Made by a program: the position numbers and the translations under genes
Shown: piece by piece, positions 15,616 through 25,052 of the stretch
Position numbering within the stretch: position 1 is the stretch's first letter
Layout of the letters: the number at the start of each line of letters is the position of its first letter
Notes under the pieces: generated by a model
What the model saw: the letters and a program-made list of their open reading frames with translations, nothing else
What the model was told of the DNA's origin: nothing
The model's database searches: none
Origin: Brevundimonas sp.
Lineage (GTDB): Bacteria > Pseudomonadota > Alphaproteobacteria > Caulobacterales > Caulobacteraceae
Reading direction: 5' to 3'
DNA length: 51,434 nucleotides
Assembly: GCF_013823285.1 (NCBI RefSeq)
Contig: NZ_PNLV01000006.1
Coordinates: 1 to 51,434 of the forward strand

Positions 15616-17436
15616 TCAGAACGGCAGGCTGAGGGTGATCGCCCCCACGTGGCTGTCGGCCGCCTCCGCAAACCGGCCGCGATAGCCGATGTCCAGGTTC
15701 ATCCGCTCGCCCAGGCGCGCGGTGACGCCCAGATTGACCATGACCTGCTCGGACAGCGGGTTGTCGAAGGCCGTGGACAGGGCCTGGGCCGGATTGGCGG
15801 CCAGGCCGACCGTCACCGGATCGGCGTCGTCGTTGATCAGATCGCGATAGCCGCCCTCGGCGTAGAATCCGAAGGCCGGGCCGCCCCCTTCCAGTCGCAG
15901 GGCCACCTCGGCCGTGACGCCCTCCACTGTGCGGTCGGCGATGTCGTGGCGGGCGGCGGGGCCCTGCTCCACATAGCCGTCCAGATCCGCGCTGACCCAG
16001 GCCAGGGCCGCACGCGGCGACAGGGCCAGGCCGCCCATCTCCATCCAGGTCCCCGCCTGCAGGCGGGCGCCGGTGGTCACGGCCCGGGTCTTGCCCGTGT
16101 GAACCACGGGGGTCAGGGCGGTGAGGCGGTTGATGTCATCGAACCGGTCGCTGGACACGCCGATCACGCCGTTGACGAACACGTCGCCCGAGCGCCAGCC
16201 CGCCCACAGGTCCGCGCTGACGGTTTCGATGTCCGCCGTCAGGCGGCCGGCGGTCAGATCGCCCTGGTCCAGGCCCAGGCCCACGCCGAAGCGCCAGCTG
16301 GACGACGGCATGGCCTCCAGCTGGAAGCGCGCGCCCCAGGTCTCGGTCTCGGCCGCGGCGATCGCGCCCCGGGCGTCGAATTCGGTCTGGTCATAGACCA
16401 CCCCGGCGGTGACCCCGCCGGAGCCTTCGGTCCAGCCCTCGCGTCCGGACAGGCGGGCGGAACCGTCCTCCATCGCCCGCTCGCGGTGGCGGAAGGCGGT
16501 CTCGCCCAGCACCGTGGTCTGAGCCCCCGCGTCGCCGTAGTACATGTAGTCCAGCGCCAGATTGGCCAGGGCCCGGTGTCCTGTCGCCGTCGGGTGGACC
16601 CCGTCAAAATAGAAATAGCTGTCCGGATTGGCGCAGACCGTGAAGGTCGTCTGGTTGAAACAGGCGTCGGTGGCGTTGGTCACCCCGAACAGGCCGGGAT
16701 TGGCGGCGAAGAAGGCCGAGGCCGTCTCCAGATCCACAAGGATGATGTTGCTGTTCGTGTTGGCGGCGGCGGCGGCGAACAGCCCCTGCCTCAGGGCCGC
16801 GTTGAAGGTCGATGTGGCGCCCCCCGCCAGATTCTGGGCAGGGCCGCCCCGGAACTGGGGTGTGGCGGCCAGGCTGGGCAGGTTCGAGACCAGCACCGTC
16901 CCGGCGCCCGCGCCGGCGATGGCGTTCACCAGCCCGGTGATCTCGTTTGCCGCGTCGATGGACTCCAGCGTCAGATAGCCGAGCGGGTCAGCCATCGGCA
17001 CCGTGCTGATCGTTCCCAGAGCCTGGAAGATGTTGTTGGCGCCGCCCAGCACGCTGACCAGATCGCCCGATCCGAACGTGCCGCCGTTCGCCAGATAGGC
17101 CTGGAGCTGCACCTGCATGCCAGGCGGGCTCATGGCCGCATCTGTGCGCGCGCCGCCGAAGGCGTAGTTGACGCTGCCCGCGGTCGTGCCGAAGCCGGTG
17201 GCGTCAAAGCCCAGCAACTCGGTGAAAACGCGTCCGTTCGAGAATCGCCCCTGCCAGTAGAACGCCGCCGGGGGCTGCGTCCCGCCGGTAAAGCCGAACA
17301 GGTTGCCGTTGTCGCTCAGGCTGTCGCCGAACACGACCAGACGGTCATAGGACTGGGCTTGCGCCTGCGGCGGCGCCAGCATCACGGCGCCCAGAACAGC
17401 GGCGAGCGCGGCCGCCGAAACGGTTTGACGAGACAT
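15616..17436 (-). CDS. GDSL esterase autotransporter (EstA-like, type Va secretion)
   Basis: A 606-residue protein. A signal peptide (MSRQTVSAAALAAVLGAVML...AQA) leads into an SGNH/GDSL hydrolase passenger. Block I is VVFGDSLSDNGN with the catalytic Ser, block III is VLGGANN, and block V is DGVHPTATGH with Asp and His. From about residue 340 the sequence becomes an autotransporter beta-barrel (PF03797) ending LSLPF with a terminal Phe, the usual outer-membrane assembly signal. It likely displays a lipase or esterase on the cell surface. ATG 17436 has a GAGGAAG ribosome-binding site. It stands alone with its own terminator. Confidence 0.93.
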   Translation of the reverse strand: MSRQTVSAAALAAVLGAVMLAPPQAQAQSYDRLVVFGDSLSDNGNLFGFTGGTQPPAAFYWQGRFSNGRVFTELLGFDATGFGTTAGSVNYAFGGARTDAAMSPPGMQVQLQAYLANGGTFGSGDLVSVLGGANNIFQALGTISTVPMADPLGYLTLESIDAANEITGLVNAIAGAGAGTVLVSNLPSLAATPQFRGGPAQNLAGGATSTFNAALRQGLFAAAAANTNSNIILVDLETASAFFAANPGLFGVTNATDACFNQTTFTVCANPDSYFYFDGVHPTATGHRALANLALDYMYYGDAGAQTTVLGETAFRHRERAMEDGSARLSGREGWTEGSGGVTAGVVYDQTEFDARGAIAAAETETWGARFQLEAMPSSSWRFGVGLGLDQGDLTAGRLTADIETVSADLWAGWRSGDVFVNGVIGVSSDRFDDINRLTALTPVVHTGKTRAVTTGARLQAGTWMEMGGLALSPRAALAWVSADLDGYVEQGPAARHDIADRTVEGVTAEVALRLEGGGPAFGFYAEGGYRDLINDDADPVTVGLAANPAQALSTAFDNPLSEQVMVNLGVTARLGERMNLDIGYRGRFAEAADSHVGAITLSLPF

Positions 17437-17523
17437 GATCTTCCTCCCTCGACCGTCAGTATGCGGTCGTTGCCGGCACTGTGCGCCGCTCAGCGGCGGA
17501 CGCAAGATGCCGCAAGGGAAGGT

Positions 17524-19440
17524 TCAGTGCAGAATCCGGAACCGCAGGGTCCCGGGAATAGCCTTCAGATCGGCCAGCAACGCGCGGTCGTAATCCCGGT
17601 CCACGTCGGCGATGACATAGCCGGTGCGCTCGTCGGTCTTCAGGTGCTGGGCCAGGATGTTCAGCCCCGCATCCGCCAGCACCCGGTTGATGGCCGCCAG
17701 CACGCCGGCCTGATTGCGGTGGATGTGCAGCAGCCGGTGCCCGCCCGTCACCTCGGCCAGCTGCACATTAGGCAGGTTGACGCTGAACGTGGTGTCGCCC
17801 CGGTTCAGATAGCCCAGCACCCGCTCGGCGGCGAAGTCGGCGATGGCCTCCTGGGCCTCCTCGGTCGAACCGCCGATGTGCGGCGTCAGGATGACGTTCT
17901 TCAGGCCCATCAGCGGGCTCTCGAACGGATCGTCATTGGTGCGCGGCTCCTCGGGGAATACGTCCACCGCCGCCCCGGCCACCCGGCCCGAGCCCAGCGC
18001 CTGGGCCAGGGCCCCGATATCCACCACATGGCCCCGCGACAGGTTCAGCAGCAGGGCGCCCGGCTTCATGCGCGCGAACTGCTGCGGCCCCATCAGACTG
18101 GTGTTCGTCAGGCGCCCGTCCACGTGCAGGCTGACCACGTCCGCCTCGGCCAGCAGGGCGTCCAGCGACCGCAGCCGCCGCGCATTGCCCAGCGCCAGAC
18201 GCTCCACCACGTCGTAGAACACCACCCGCATGCCCAGGGCCTCGGCCAGCACCGACAGCTGCGAACCGATGGCTCCGTAGCCCACGATGCCCAGGGTCTT
18301 GCCGCGCAGTTCGCGCGAGCCGGCCGCCGACTTGTTCCATTCTCCCCGGTGCATGGCGGCGGACTTGTCGACCACGTCGCGCATCAGGGTGACCGTAAGC
18401 CCGATGGCCAGTTCCACCACCGAGCGGGTGTTTGAATAGGGCGCGTTGAACGCCGCAACGCCCCGGTCAGCCGCCGCCTCAAGATCGATCTGGTTGGTGC
18501 CGATGCAGAAGGCCGCCACGGCCATCAGCTTGTCCGCCGCCTCCAGCACCCGCGCCGACACATTGGTCTTGGAGCGCACGCCCAGCACATGCACGCCCTT
18601 GATCCGCTCGATCAGGGCGTCCTCGTCCAGAGCCCCCTTCAGGGTCTCGACCGAGTATCCCTCCTCGCGCAGCCGCTGCACGGCCAGGGGGTGGATGTTC
18701 TCCAGCAGCAGGATCTTCATGCGGCTGCGCGGAAACGACCAGCGTCCGCTCAGGCCCTCGGCGTGCAGCACCTCGTCCAGCGAGCGCGCCTCGGCGTCCG
18801 CCGCCGCCACCACCGGCTCGCGCCGCACCACCTCTGTAAAGGCGTAGAACCGGTCCACGACCCCGGCCTTCTTCATCACCGCGTCGTTCCAGCCGTCGCC
18901 GATCAGGATGACCGGCCCCGGCAAATTCAGCGCTTTCAGCGCCTCGGCCTTGCCGCCCTCCCGTGACAGGGGGTTGGCCTCGTCCACCCCGGTGACCCGG
19001 CCCTCTTCGTCATAGAGCAGGTCGTTGGCCAGCACCCGCTCGGGCGCGATTCCCAGTTCGGCCGCCACCGGGGCGATGATCTCGCGGAAGCCGCCCGAGA
19101 CGATGATGATGCGCCCGGCGTTCTCGGCGAAGAAGCGCGCATTGCGGCGCACCGACGGGGTCAGCTCGCCCAGGATGCGGTCGGCCAGGGCCTCCACATG
19201 GCTGCGGGTCAGCTGCAGCAGCTCCAGCCGCCGCTTCAGCGCCTCGCCGAAATCGATGTCCCCGGCCATGGCCTGGTCGGTCAGGCGCGCCACCCGGATG
19301 CGGATGGCCTCCGCCTCGGCGGATTCGCTCAGCACCAGGTCGGCCAGCGCATCCAGCGTCTCCACCTTGACCAGGGTGGAGTCAAAATCCAGCACGACGA
19401 AAGGGGCGGCTGCGGAAGCGGAAGACGGCGAAGCGTTCAT
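17524..19440 (-). CDS. SerB-SerA fusion: phosphoserine phosphatase domain plus phosphoglycerate dehydrogenase
   Basis: One 638-codon frame joins two serine-pathway enzymes. Residues 1-235 are an HAD-IB phosphatase: DFDST with D18 and D20, IIVSGG (S115), K164, and GDGWND (D182, D186). Residues 241-638 are 3-phosphoglycerate dehydrogenase: the NAD fold GIVGYGAIG near 384, catalytic R469 (NLSRG), E498 (DVFPEEP) and H521 (TPHIGG), then a C-terminal ACT domain (568-638) for serine feedback. The junction has no stop, and the Met at 241 has no Shine-Dalgarno upstream, so a single polypeptide is likely. These are the first and last steps of phosphorylated serine synthesis; SerC is absent here. Confidence 0.88.
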   Translation of the reverse strand: MNASPSSASAAAPFVVLDFDSTLVKVETLDALADLVLSESAEAEAIRIRVARLTDQAMAGDIDFGEALKRRLELLQLTRSHVEALADRILGELTPSVRRNARFFAENAGRIIIVSGGFREIIAPVAAELGIAPERVLANDLLYDEEGRVTGVDEANPLSREGGKAEALKALNLPGPVILIGDGWNDAVMKKAGVVDRFYAFTEVVRREPVVAAADAEARSLDEVLHAEGLSGRWSFPRSRMKILLLENIHPLAVQRLREEGYSVETLKGALDEDALIERIKGVHVLGVRSKTNVSARVLEAADKLMAVAAFCIGTNQIDLEAAADRGVAAFNAPYSNTRSVVELAIGLTVTLMRDVVDKSAAMHRGEWNKSAAGSRELRGKTLGIVGYGAIGSQLSVLAEALGMRVVFYDVVERLALGNARRLRSLDALLAEADVVSLHVDGRLTNTSLMGPQQFARMKPGALLLNLSRGHVVDIGALAQALGSGRVAGAAVDVFPEEPRTNDDPFESPLMGLKNVILTPHIGGSTEEAQEAIADFAAERVLGYLNRGDTTFSVNLPNVQLAEVTGGHRLLHIHRNQAGVLAAINRVLADAGLNILAQHLKTDERTGYVIADVDRDYDRALLADLKAIPGTLRFRILH

Positions 19441-19531
19441 TCCGTTTCTTTAGCCGCCCCTTCGCGGGTGCAGCAATGCACGGACGCCCCTATTTCAGGC
19501 GAGTCCGGGGCATTTTTTCTCTAGCGAGCGC

Positions 19532-20914
19532 TCAGCGGTCCTGCGCGCGGTGGTGCTCCAGCGCCGCGGCGCCCACGGCGGCCGCGATGGTGGCCAGCGC
19601 CAGAAGCGCCCCGCCCTCGCGGGCGTGGTCCTTGGCGAAGCGGCCCGTGCGCACCGCCCCGTCCCGGGCCATGCGGCCGGTCTTGCGGGCGCCGGCCTCG
19701 ATCTCTTCGGCGGGGAAGGCCTCGGCGGCGCGGTCGAACCAGCGGCGGGCGTCCCTGGCGGCGCGGCCGCTCCAGTCCTCGGCGTCATCGCGCACCCGGT
19801 CGCTCCAGCGGCCCAGACGATCGCCCATGCTGGGCTGGCGGCGCCAGTTGCGCGGATCGACCCGCGAACGCAGGCGCTCATAGCGGGTCGGGCCGCTGCG
19901 CTGGGTCAGAAGCACGGCTGCGACGCCGGCCAGGGCGATCAGGGCCAGGCCGCCTCCGGTGACGCCGGGGTGCATGCGGGCCTGGGCCAGAAGGCTGGAC
20001 TGTCGAACCATGGGATAATGAACCTCTTCATAGAGACCGTCCTCCGTCGGGTCATAGAGCCCGTCGTCATAGGTCTGATAATCGGCGCGCCGATCACGCA
20101 TCATCGAGGGTCCGAAGCGCGCGAGCAGCGGTTCCGCCACACCGGGGAACACCGCATAGAACGCAGCCAGGACCGATGCGCTCCCGCCCACCGTGATTTC
20201 CCGCGTCGAATGGGTGGCGCAGTGCAGGATGGCGTCCGCCACCACATGGGCCGCATAGACCGGCTGGGGGTTGCGCACCGCCTCGCCGGTCAGATTGCGG
20301 GCGTGGCGCGGATAGGGCGTGTCCACCGCCGCCGGCTTGACCAGCGACACCTTCACCGGCGCGCCTTCGCGCAGCATCTCGATGCGCAGCGAGTTGGTGA
20401 ACCCCTTCACCGCATGCTTGGACGCTGCGTAAAGGCCCTGCACCGGGAATGGCGCATCCGAAAGGCTCGACCCCACATTGATGATCGTCCCGCCGCCCGG
20501 CCGCGTGCGCAGATGCTCCACCGCGATGATCGACCCGTTCACCACGCCCCAGTAGTTGGTGTCGAACAGGCGCTTGTGATCCTCCAGCGTCGTCTCGCGG
20601 ATGGGGCCGTAGATGGAAACCCCGGCGTTGTTCACCCAGGTGTCGTAACCGCCGAACATCCGACGGCAATTCTCCGCCGCCTCGGCCAGGGCGTCATGGT
20701 CCGCCACATCCGCCACCGCATAGGCGCAGCGCCCGCCTTCAGCCTGAATCTCCTCGCAGAGCGCCTTCAGATCGGTCTCGCTGCGCGCGATCAGGAACAC
20801 ACACGCCCCGGCCCTGGCCGCCCGGCGCGCCGTGGCCAGGCCGATGCCGGAGGTGGCGCCGGTGATGACGATGGCCTGCTTCGAAAGGGGCTTCAGCCTG
20901 GGCTTGCGGGACAT
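19532..20914 (-). CDS. Short-chain dehydrogenase with C-terminal membrane tail
   Basis: A 460-residue protein. Residues 1-270 are a classical SDR: TGATSGIG for NAD(P) binding, NNAG, and the catalytic YAASK. The remaining roughly 190 residues are unusual: a tyrosine- and Asp-rich linker (DYQTYDDGLYDPTEDGLYEE), a hydrophobic segment (GLALIALAGVAAVLL), an Arg/Asp-rich amphipathic stretch with repeated Trp (RDDAEDWSGRAARDARRWFDRA), and a second hydrophobic segment near the end. This suggests membrane attachment. The substrate is unknown. The start ATG 20914 precedes MSRKPRLKPLSKQAIVITGA; earlier in-frame codons are not family-like. Confidence 0.87.
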   Translation of the reverse strand: MSRKPRLKPLSKQAIVITGATSGIGLATARRAARAGACVFLIARSETDLKALCEEIQAEGGRCAYAVADVADHDALAEAAENCRRMFGGYDTWVNNAGVSIYGPIRETTLEDHKRLFDTNYWGVVNGSIIAVEHLRTRPGGGTIINVGSSLSDAPFPVQGLYAASKHAVKGFTNSLRIEMLREGAPVKVSLVKPAAVDTPYPRHARNLTGEAVRNPQPVYAAHVVADAILHCATHSTREITVGGSASVLAAFYAVFPGVAEPLLARFGPSMMRDRRADYQTYDDGLYDPTEDGLYEEVHYPMVRQSSLLAQARMHPGVTGGGLALIALAGVAAVLLTQRSGPTRYERLRSRVDPRNWRRQPSMGDRLGRWSDRVRDDAEDWSGRAARDARRWFDRAAEAFPAEEIEAGARKTGRMARDGAVRTGRFAKDHAREGGALLALATIAAAVGAAALEHHRAQDR

Positions 20915-21038
20915 GGATGGCCTTGTGAACACGTCGGAATCGGAACGGCCCGCCCAGCCGGCGGGTTCCGCCCTCTTACCACGAGGGCGTGAACACACTA
21001 TCTGACGCCGTCCGTCGACAACCAGAGGATTTGACGCC

Positions 21039-21947
21039 GTGAGCGCCGCCGCGCCCCTTTCCGCCCACCCAGACGACCTGGCCGCCGCCTTCCAGATCGA
21101 GGGCTGGCCCGTGCGCGGCCGTCTGGTCCGCATGGGCCCGGCTGTGGACGCCATCCTGTCGGCCCATGACTATCCCGAGCCCGTGGCCGCCCTGCTGGGC
21201 GAAGCCTGCGCCCTGGCCGCCCTGGTGGGCTCCGCCCTGAAGTTCGAGGGCCGTCTGATCGTCCAGGCCCAGGGCGACGGCCCGGTCCGCTATGTGGTCG
21301 CCGACTATGACACCGCCGGGACCCTGCGCGGCTACTGCCGCTTTGATCCCGACGAGGTGGCAGAGGCGTCGAAGGGCTTCGCCCGGCCCGGCGCCAAATC
21401 CCTTCTGGGCGACGGCGTTTTCATCATGACCCTGGACCAGGGGGAGCACATGGCGCGCCATCAGGGCGTCACCCCCATCGAGGGCGAAACCCTGGCCCTG
21501 TGCGCCGAGACCTATTTCGCCCAGTCCGAACAGGTGCCCACCCGGGTCAACCTGGCCGTGGGCCGCGTGACCACCGCTGCGGGCCAGAGCTGGCGCGCGG
21601 GGGGAGCCATGATCCAGCTGATCGCAGGGGACGAGACCCGTGGCTCCACCGAAGAGGTATGGGACCGCACCCGCGCCCTGTTCGCCACCCTGGGCGACGA
21701 CGAGCTGGTCGACCCGACCATCAGCGCCGAAACCCTGCTGTTCCGCCTGTTCCACGAGGACGGCGTCCGGCTGGAAGACCCGCTGGCCCTCGCCGCCGTC
21801 TGCCGCTGCACGCCCGAGCGCGTCACCGGCATGCTGCGCGCCTTCCCCGAGGACCAGCGCGCCGAAATGGTCGAGGACGACGGCAAGATCCGCGTCACCT
21901 GCGAATATTGCTCGACCACCTACGAGATCGCACCCGAGAGCGTGTGA
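21039..21947 (+). CDS. hslO: Hsp33 redox-activated holdase chaperone
   Basis: A 302-residue Hsp33. Oxidation of its zinc-bound cysteines switches it on to hold unfolding proteins during oxidative stress. The C-terminal zinc cysteines are present as CRCTPERV and CEYC, in the family order CxC ... CxxC. N-terminal segments RGRLVRMGPAVDAIL and ALLGEACALAALVGSALKFEGRL are typical. The start is GTG 21039; it lies 124 bases from the divergent SDR start. It converges with hslU, with only 3 bases between the stop codons. Confidence 0.96.
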   Translation: MSAAAPLSAHPDDLAAAFQIEGWPVRGRLVRMGPAVDAILSAHDYPEPVAALLGEACALAALVGSALKFEGRLIVQAQGDGPVRYVVADYDTAGTLRGYCRFDPDEVAEASKGFARPGAKSLLGDGVFIMTLDQGEHMARHQGVTPIEGETLALCAETYFAQSEQVPTRVNLAVGRVTTAAGQSWRAGGAMIQLIAGDETRGSTEEVWDRTRALFATLGDDELVDPTISAETLLFRLFHEDGVRLEDPLALAAVCRCTPERVTGMLRAFPEDQRAEMVEDDGKIRVTCEYCSTTYEIAPESV

Positions 21948-21950
21948 CGA

Positions 21951-23252
21951 TCAGAGAATGAAGCGGCTGAGGTCGGCGTTCTTCGCCAGATCGCCGACCT
22001 TTTCACGCACCATCTCCCCGTCGAAGGTCAGGGTCTGGCCCGACAGATCGGAGGCCTTGAAGCTGGTCTCTTCCAGCACCCGCTCGATCACGGTCACGAG
22101 ACGGCGGGCGCCGATGTTCTCCACCGCGCCGTTGGCCGCCACCGCCGCGTCGGCCATGGCCTCGACGGCGTCCTCGGTGAAAATCAGGGTCACGTCCTCG
22201 GCCGCCAGCAGGGCCTGGTTCTGACGGATCAGATTGGCCTCGGGCTCGGTCAGGATGCGCTTGAAGTCGTCGCGGGTCAGGGCCTTCAGCTCGACCCGGA
22301 TGGGCAGACGGCCCTGCAGCTCGGGCAGCAGGTCCGAAGGCTTGGCCACGTGGAACGCGCCCGAGGCGATGAACAGCACGTGGTCGGATTTCACCGGCCC
22401 GTACTTGGTTGAAACGGTGGTCCCCTCGATCAGGGGCAGCAGGTCGCGCTGGACCCCCTCGCGGCTGACGTCGGCGCCGGAGCGGTCGGACTTCGCCGCC
22501 ACCTTGTCGATCTCGTCCAGAAAGACGATGCCCTCGTTCTCGGCCAGCATCACGGCCTCGCGGGTCAGGCTGTCCTGATCCAGCAGCTTGTCGCTTTCCT
22601 CGGTGGTCAGGGGCGCCCAGGCGTCCCGGACCTGCAGCTTGACCGGTTTGGTCTTGCCGCCGCCCATCTTGCCCAGCATTTCCGACAGGTTCAGCACGCC
22701 CATGCCGGCGCCGCCGGGCAGGTCGATGTTCTGGAACGGCGAGGTGGTGTCCGCCAGCGCCAGCTCGATCTCCTTGTCGTCCATCTCACCCGCGCGCAGC
22801 TTCTTCTTGAAGGCGTCGCGAGTGACCGGCTGCGAGCCCGGTCCCACCAGGGCGTCCAGAATGCGCTCCTCGGCGGCGGCCTCGGCCTTGGCCTTCACCC
22901 CCGCCCTGCGGTCGTCGCGCACCATCACCAGGGCGGCCTCCACCAGATCGCGCATGATCTGGTCCACGTCGCGGCCCACATAGCCCACCTCGGTGAATTT
23001 GGTGGCCTCCACCTTCAGGAACGGCGAGCCCGCCAGTCGCGCCAGACGCCGGGCGATCTCGGTCTTGCCCACGCCCGTGGGGCCGATCATCAGGATGTTC
23101 TTGGGGGTGATCTCGTCGCGGATGTCCTCGGGCGCGCGCTTGCGGCGCCAGCGGTTCCTCAGGGCCACGGCCACGGCGCGCTTGGCGTCATGCTGGCCCA
23201 CGATGAAGCGGTCGAGTTCGGAGACGATTTCGCGGGGAGAAAGGTCGGTCAT
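21951..23252 (-). CDS. hslU: ATP-dependent protease ATPase subunit HslU
   Basis: A 433-residue AAA+ unfoldase that feeds proteins to the HslV peptidase. It has [20 protein letters not shown] at the N-terminus, Walker [13 protein letters not shown], the pore region following TEVGYVGRD, Walker [12 protein letters not shown], an I-domain between, and the C-terminal LSRFIL tail that docks into HslV. Length is normal. The start ATG 23252 matches the family N-terminus. hslV is not adjacent: a divergent GNAT-nitrilase gene lies upstream and hslO lies downstream, so HslV must come from another locus. Confidence 0.97.
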   Translation of the reverse strand: MTDLSPREIVSELDRFIVGQHDAKRAVAVALRNRWRRKRAPEDIRDEITPKNILMIGPTGVGKTEIARRLARLAGSPFLKVEATKFTEVGYVGRDVDQIMRDLVEAALVMVRDDRRAGVKAKAEAAAEERILDALVGPGSQPVTRDAFKKKLRAGEMDDKEIELALADTTSPFQNIDLPGGAGMGVLNLSEMLGKMGGGKTKPVKLQVRDAWAPLTTEESDKLLDQDSLTREAVMLAENEGIVFLDEIDKVAAKSDRSGADVSREGVQRDLLPLIEGTTVSTKYGPVKSDHVLFIASGAFHVAKPSDLLPELQGRLPIRVELKALTRDDFKRILTEPEANLIRQNQALLAAEDVTLIFTEDAVEAMADAAVAANGAVENIGARRLVTVIERVLEETSFKASDLSGQTLTFDGEMVREKVGDLAKNADLSRFIL

Positions 23253-23358
23253 GGGCTTCACATAGGCGCTGTGGAAGCGCAACGGGAGGGGGCATGCATC
23301 CAACCGGTCGCTGAACGGTTAAGCTGACCACCCTGCAACGCCGCCCATCTGGAGTCTC

Positions 23359-24906
23359 ATGACCAAGACCGCTCGCACCGCCCTCATCGAAATCCGCAAT
23401 CCGACGCTGAAGGACGTGCCGCGCATCTACGACCTGGTCCAGCGCGTCTACGGCAACAGCGGCTACACCCGGGGCATGCTGCAGGGCCAGGTGGCCGCGT
23501 TCCGGGAGGGCCAGTTCATCGTCGAATACGAGGGCGACCTGGTGGGCTACGCCGCCGGCTTCCGGATCGACGAGAAGACCGCCATGGGCCCCCACACCTG
23601 GGACGAGATCACCGGCGGCGGCTACGCCTCGCGCCATGACCCCAACGGCGAGTGGCTGTACGGCATGGAGGTGTGCGTCGATCCGGACGCCCGCCGCCTG
23701 CGCATCGGCCAGCGCCTCTACGACGCCCGCCGCGAGCTTTGCGAACATCTGGAGCTCAAGGGCATCGTCTTCGGCGGCCGCATGCCGGGGCTGGACCGCA
23801 AGAAGAAGACCTATCCCTCGCCCGAGGAGTATCTGGACGCGGTCACGGCGCGAAAGGCCAAGGACCCGGTGGTCGCCTTCCACCTGCGCGCCGGCTTCGA
23901 GGCCATCGGGGTGCTGAAGGACTATCTGCCCGCCGACCGGCAGTCCATGGGCCACGCCACCCACATGATCTGGCGCAATCCCTATTACCCCGAGGAGCGG
24001 GGCACCAAGGGCGCGGTGTTCGCCTCCAAGGAAAACGTGCGCGTGGCCACGGTGCAGTTCCAGGCCCGGCGCGTGACCTCCTTCGAGGACTTCATGCACA
24101 ACGTCGAATACTTCGTCGACGTGACGGCGGACTATCGCTCCGACTTCGTGGTGTTCCCCGAGCTGTTCACCCTCCAGCTGCTGGCCCTGGAGGAGAAGAA
24201 GCTGAACCCGGCCGAGTCCATTGAGGCCCTGACCCGGTACACGCCGCGGTTCGTGGAGGAGATGTCGAAGCTGGCCATCAGCTACAACATCAACATCATC
24301 GGCGGCTCGCACCCCACCCGAACCGACGACGGCGAAATCCAGAATGTTGCGTATGTCTTCCTGCGCGACGGCTCGGTGCACGAGCAGGAGAAGATCCACC
24401 CCACCCCCAACGAGCGGCACTGGTGGAACATCAAGGGCGGCGACATGGTCCACGCCATCCCCACCGACTGCGGGCCGATCGGGGTGCTGATCTGCTATGA
24501 CTCAGAGTTCCCCGAACTGGCGCGGCGGCTGGTGGACGAGGGCGCGCGCCTGCTGTTCGTGCCGTTCTGCACCGACAACCGTCAGGGCTATCTGCGGGTC
24601 CGCTACTGCTCGCAGGCCCGGGCCATCGAGAACCAGTGCTACGTCATCCTGTCGGGCAATGTGGGCAATCTGCCCAATGTCGAGAACATGGACATCCAGT
24701 ACGCCCAGTCCTGCATCCTGACCCCGTGCGACTTCCCCTTCGCCCGCGACGGCATCGCCGCTGAGGCGACCGAGAATGTGGAGACGGTGACCGTGGCCGA
24801 TCTGGACCTGTCCGACCTGGCCTGGGCCAAGGCCCAGGGCACGGTCCGCAACCTGCGCGACCGCCGCTTCGACCTCTACAAGACCGTGTGGAGCGACAAG
24901 GGCTAG
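23359..24906 (+). CDS. GNAT acetyltransferase fused to a carbon-nitrogen hydrolase (nitrilase superfamily)
   Basis: A 515-residue two-domain protein. Residues 1-215 are a GNAT domain (IRNPTLKDVPRIYDLVQRVYG, GMEVCVDPDARRLRIGQRLYDAR). Residues 225-515 are a nitrilase-family amidase with the Glu-Lys-Cys triad visible in FVVFPELF, HEQEKIHPTPNE and LICYDSEFPE. This fusion is known in many proteobacteria; its substrate is not established. The two domains may acylate and deacylate amines in turn, which is inference. It has its own upstream region, divergent from hslU. Confidence 0.92.
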   Translation: MTKTARTALIEIRNPTLKDVPRIYDLVQRVYGNSGYTRGMLQGQVAAFREGQFIVEYEGDLVGYAAGFRIDEKTAMGPHTWDEITGGGYASRHDPNGEWLYGMEVCVDPDARRLRIGQRLYDARRELCEHLELKGIVFGGRMPGLDRKKKTYPSPEEYLDAVTARKAKDPVVAFHLRAGFEAIGVLKDYLPADRQSMGHATHMIWRNPYYPEERGTKGAVFASKENVRVATVQFQARRVTSFEDFMHNVEYFVDVTADYRSDFVVFPELFTLQLLALEEKKLNPAESIEALTRYTPRFVEEMSKLAISYNINIIGGSHPTRTDDGEIQNVAYVFLRDGSVHEQEKIHPTPNERHWWNIKGGDMVHAIPTDCGPIGVLICYDSEFPELARRLVDEGARLLFVPFCTDNRQGYLRVRYCSQARAIENQCYVILSGNVGNLPNVENMDIQYAQSCILTPCDFPFARDGIAAEATENVETVTVADLDLSDLAWAKAQGTVRNLRDRRFDLYKTVWSDKG

Positions 24907-24959
24907 GTGGTCATCGCCCGGGAGGATGGGCGGTCGCTGCGTCGGTGCGGCAGGCCGGC

Positions 24960-25009
24960 CGCCTCCGCGGCGAGCCGACGTGAGCGTCGAAGCGAGCGAA
25001 CCGGAGGCG
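24960..25009. repeat. Intergenic hairpin with nested stems
   Basis: CGCCTCCG (24960-24967) pairs with CGGAGGCG (25002-25009), and inside it CGACG (24976-24980) pairs with CGTCG (24985-24989). It lies between the nitrilase fusion stop and the GST start, and may terminate the former. Confidence 0.6.
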
Positions 25010-25052
25010 ACCTGAGTCGTTGGCTCCTACACCCCAACAGACGGAGACCGAC

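Noticed and set aside
15277-18435. A 1052-codon plus-strand open frame opposite the autotransporter and serBA genes
   Set aside because: It is antisense to two well-supported genes, is rich in Arg, Gly, Gln and His as expected of a shadow frame in GC-rich DNA, and shows no family motifs.
18718-18720. A separate serA start inside the serB-serA frame
   Set aside because: No Shine-Dalgarno sequence precedes it and no stop interrupts the upstream frame, so a fusion is the simpler reading.
19480-19525. Terminator-like stem with TTTTTT on the plus strand
   Set aside because: The nearest genes on both sides are on the minus strand, and the stem (GCCCC with GGGGC) is short with a long loop.
23310-23330. 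Possible CtrA site upstream of the GNAT-nitrilase gene
   Set aside because: Only a single TTAA half is present.
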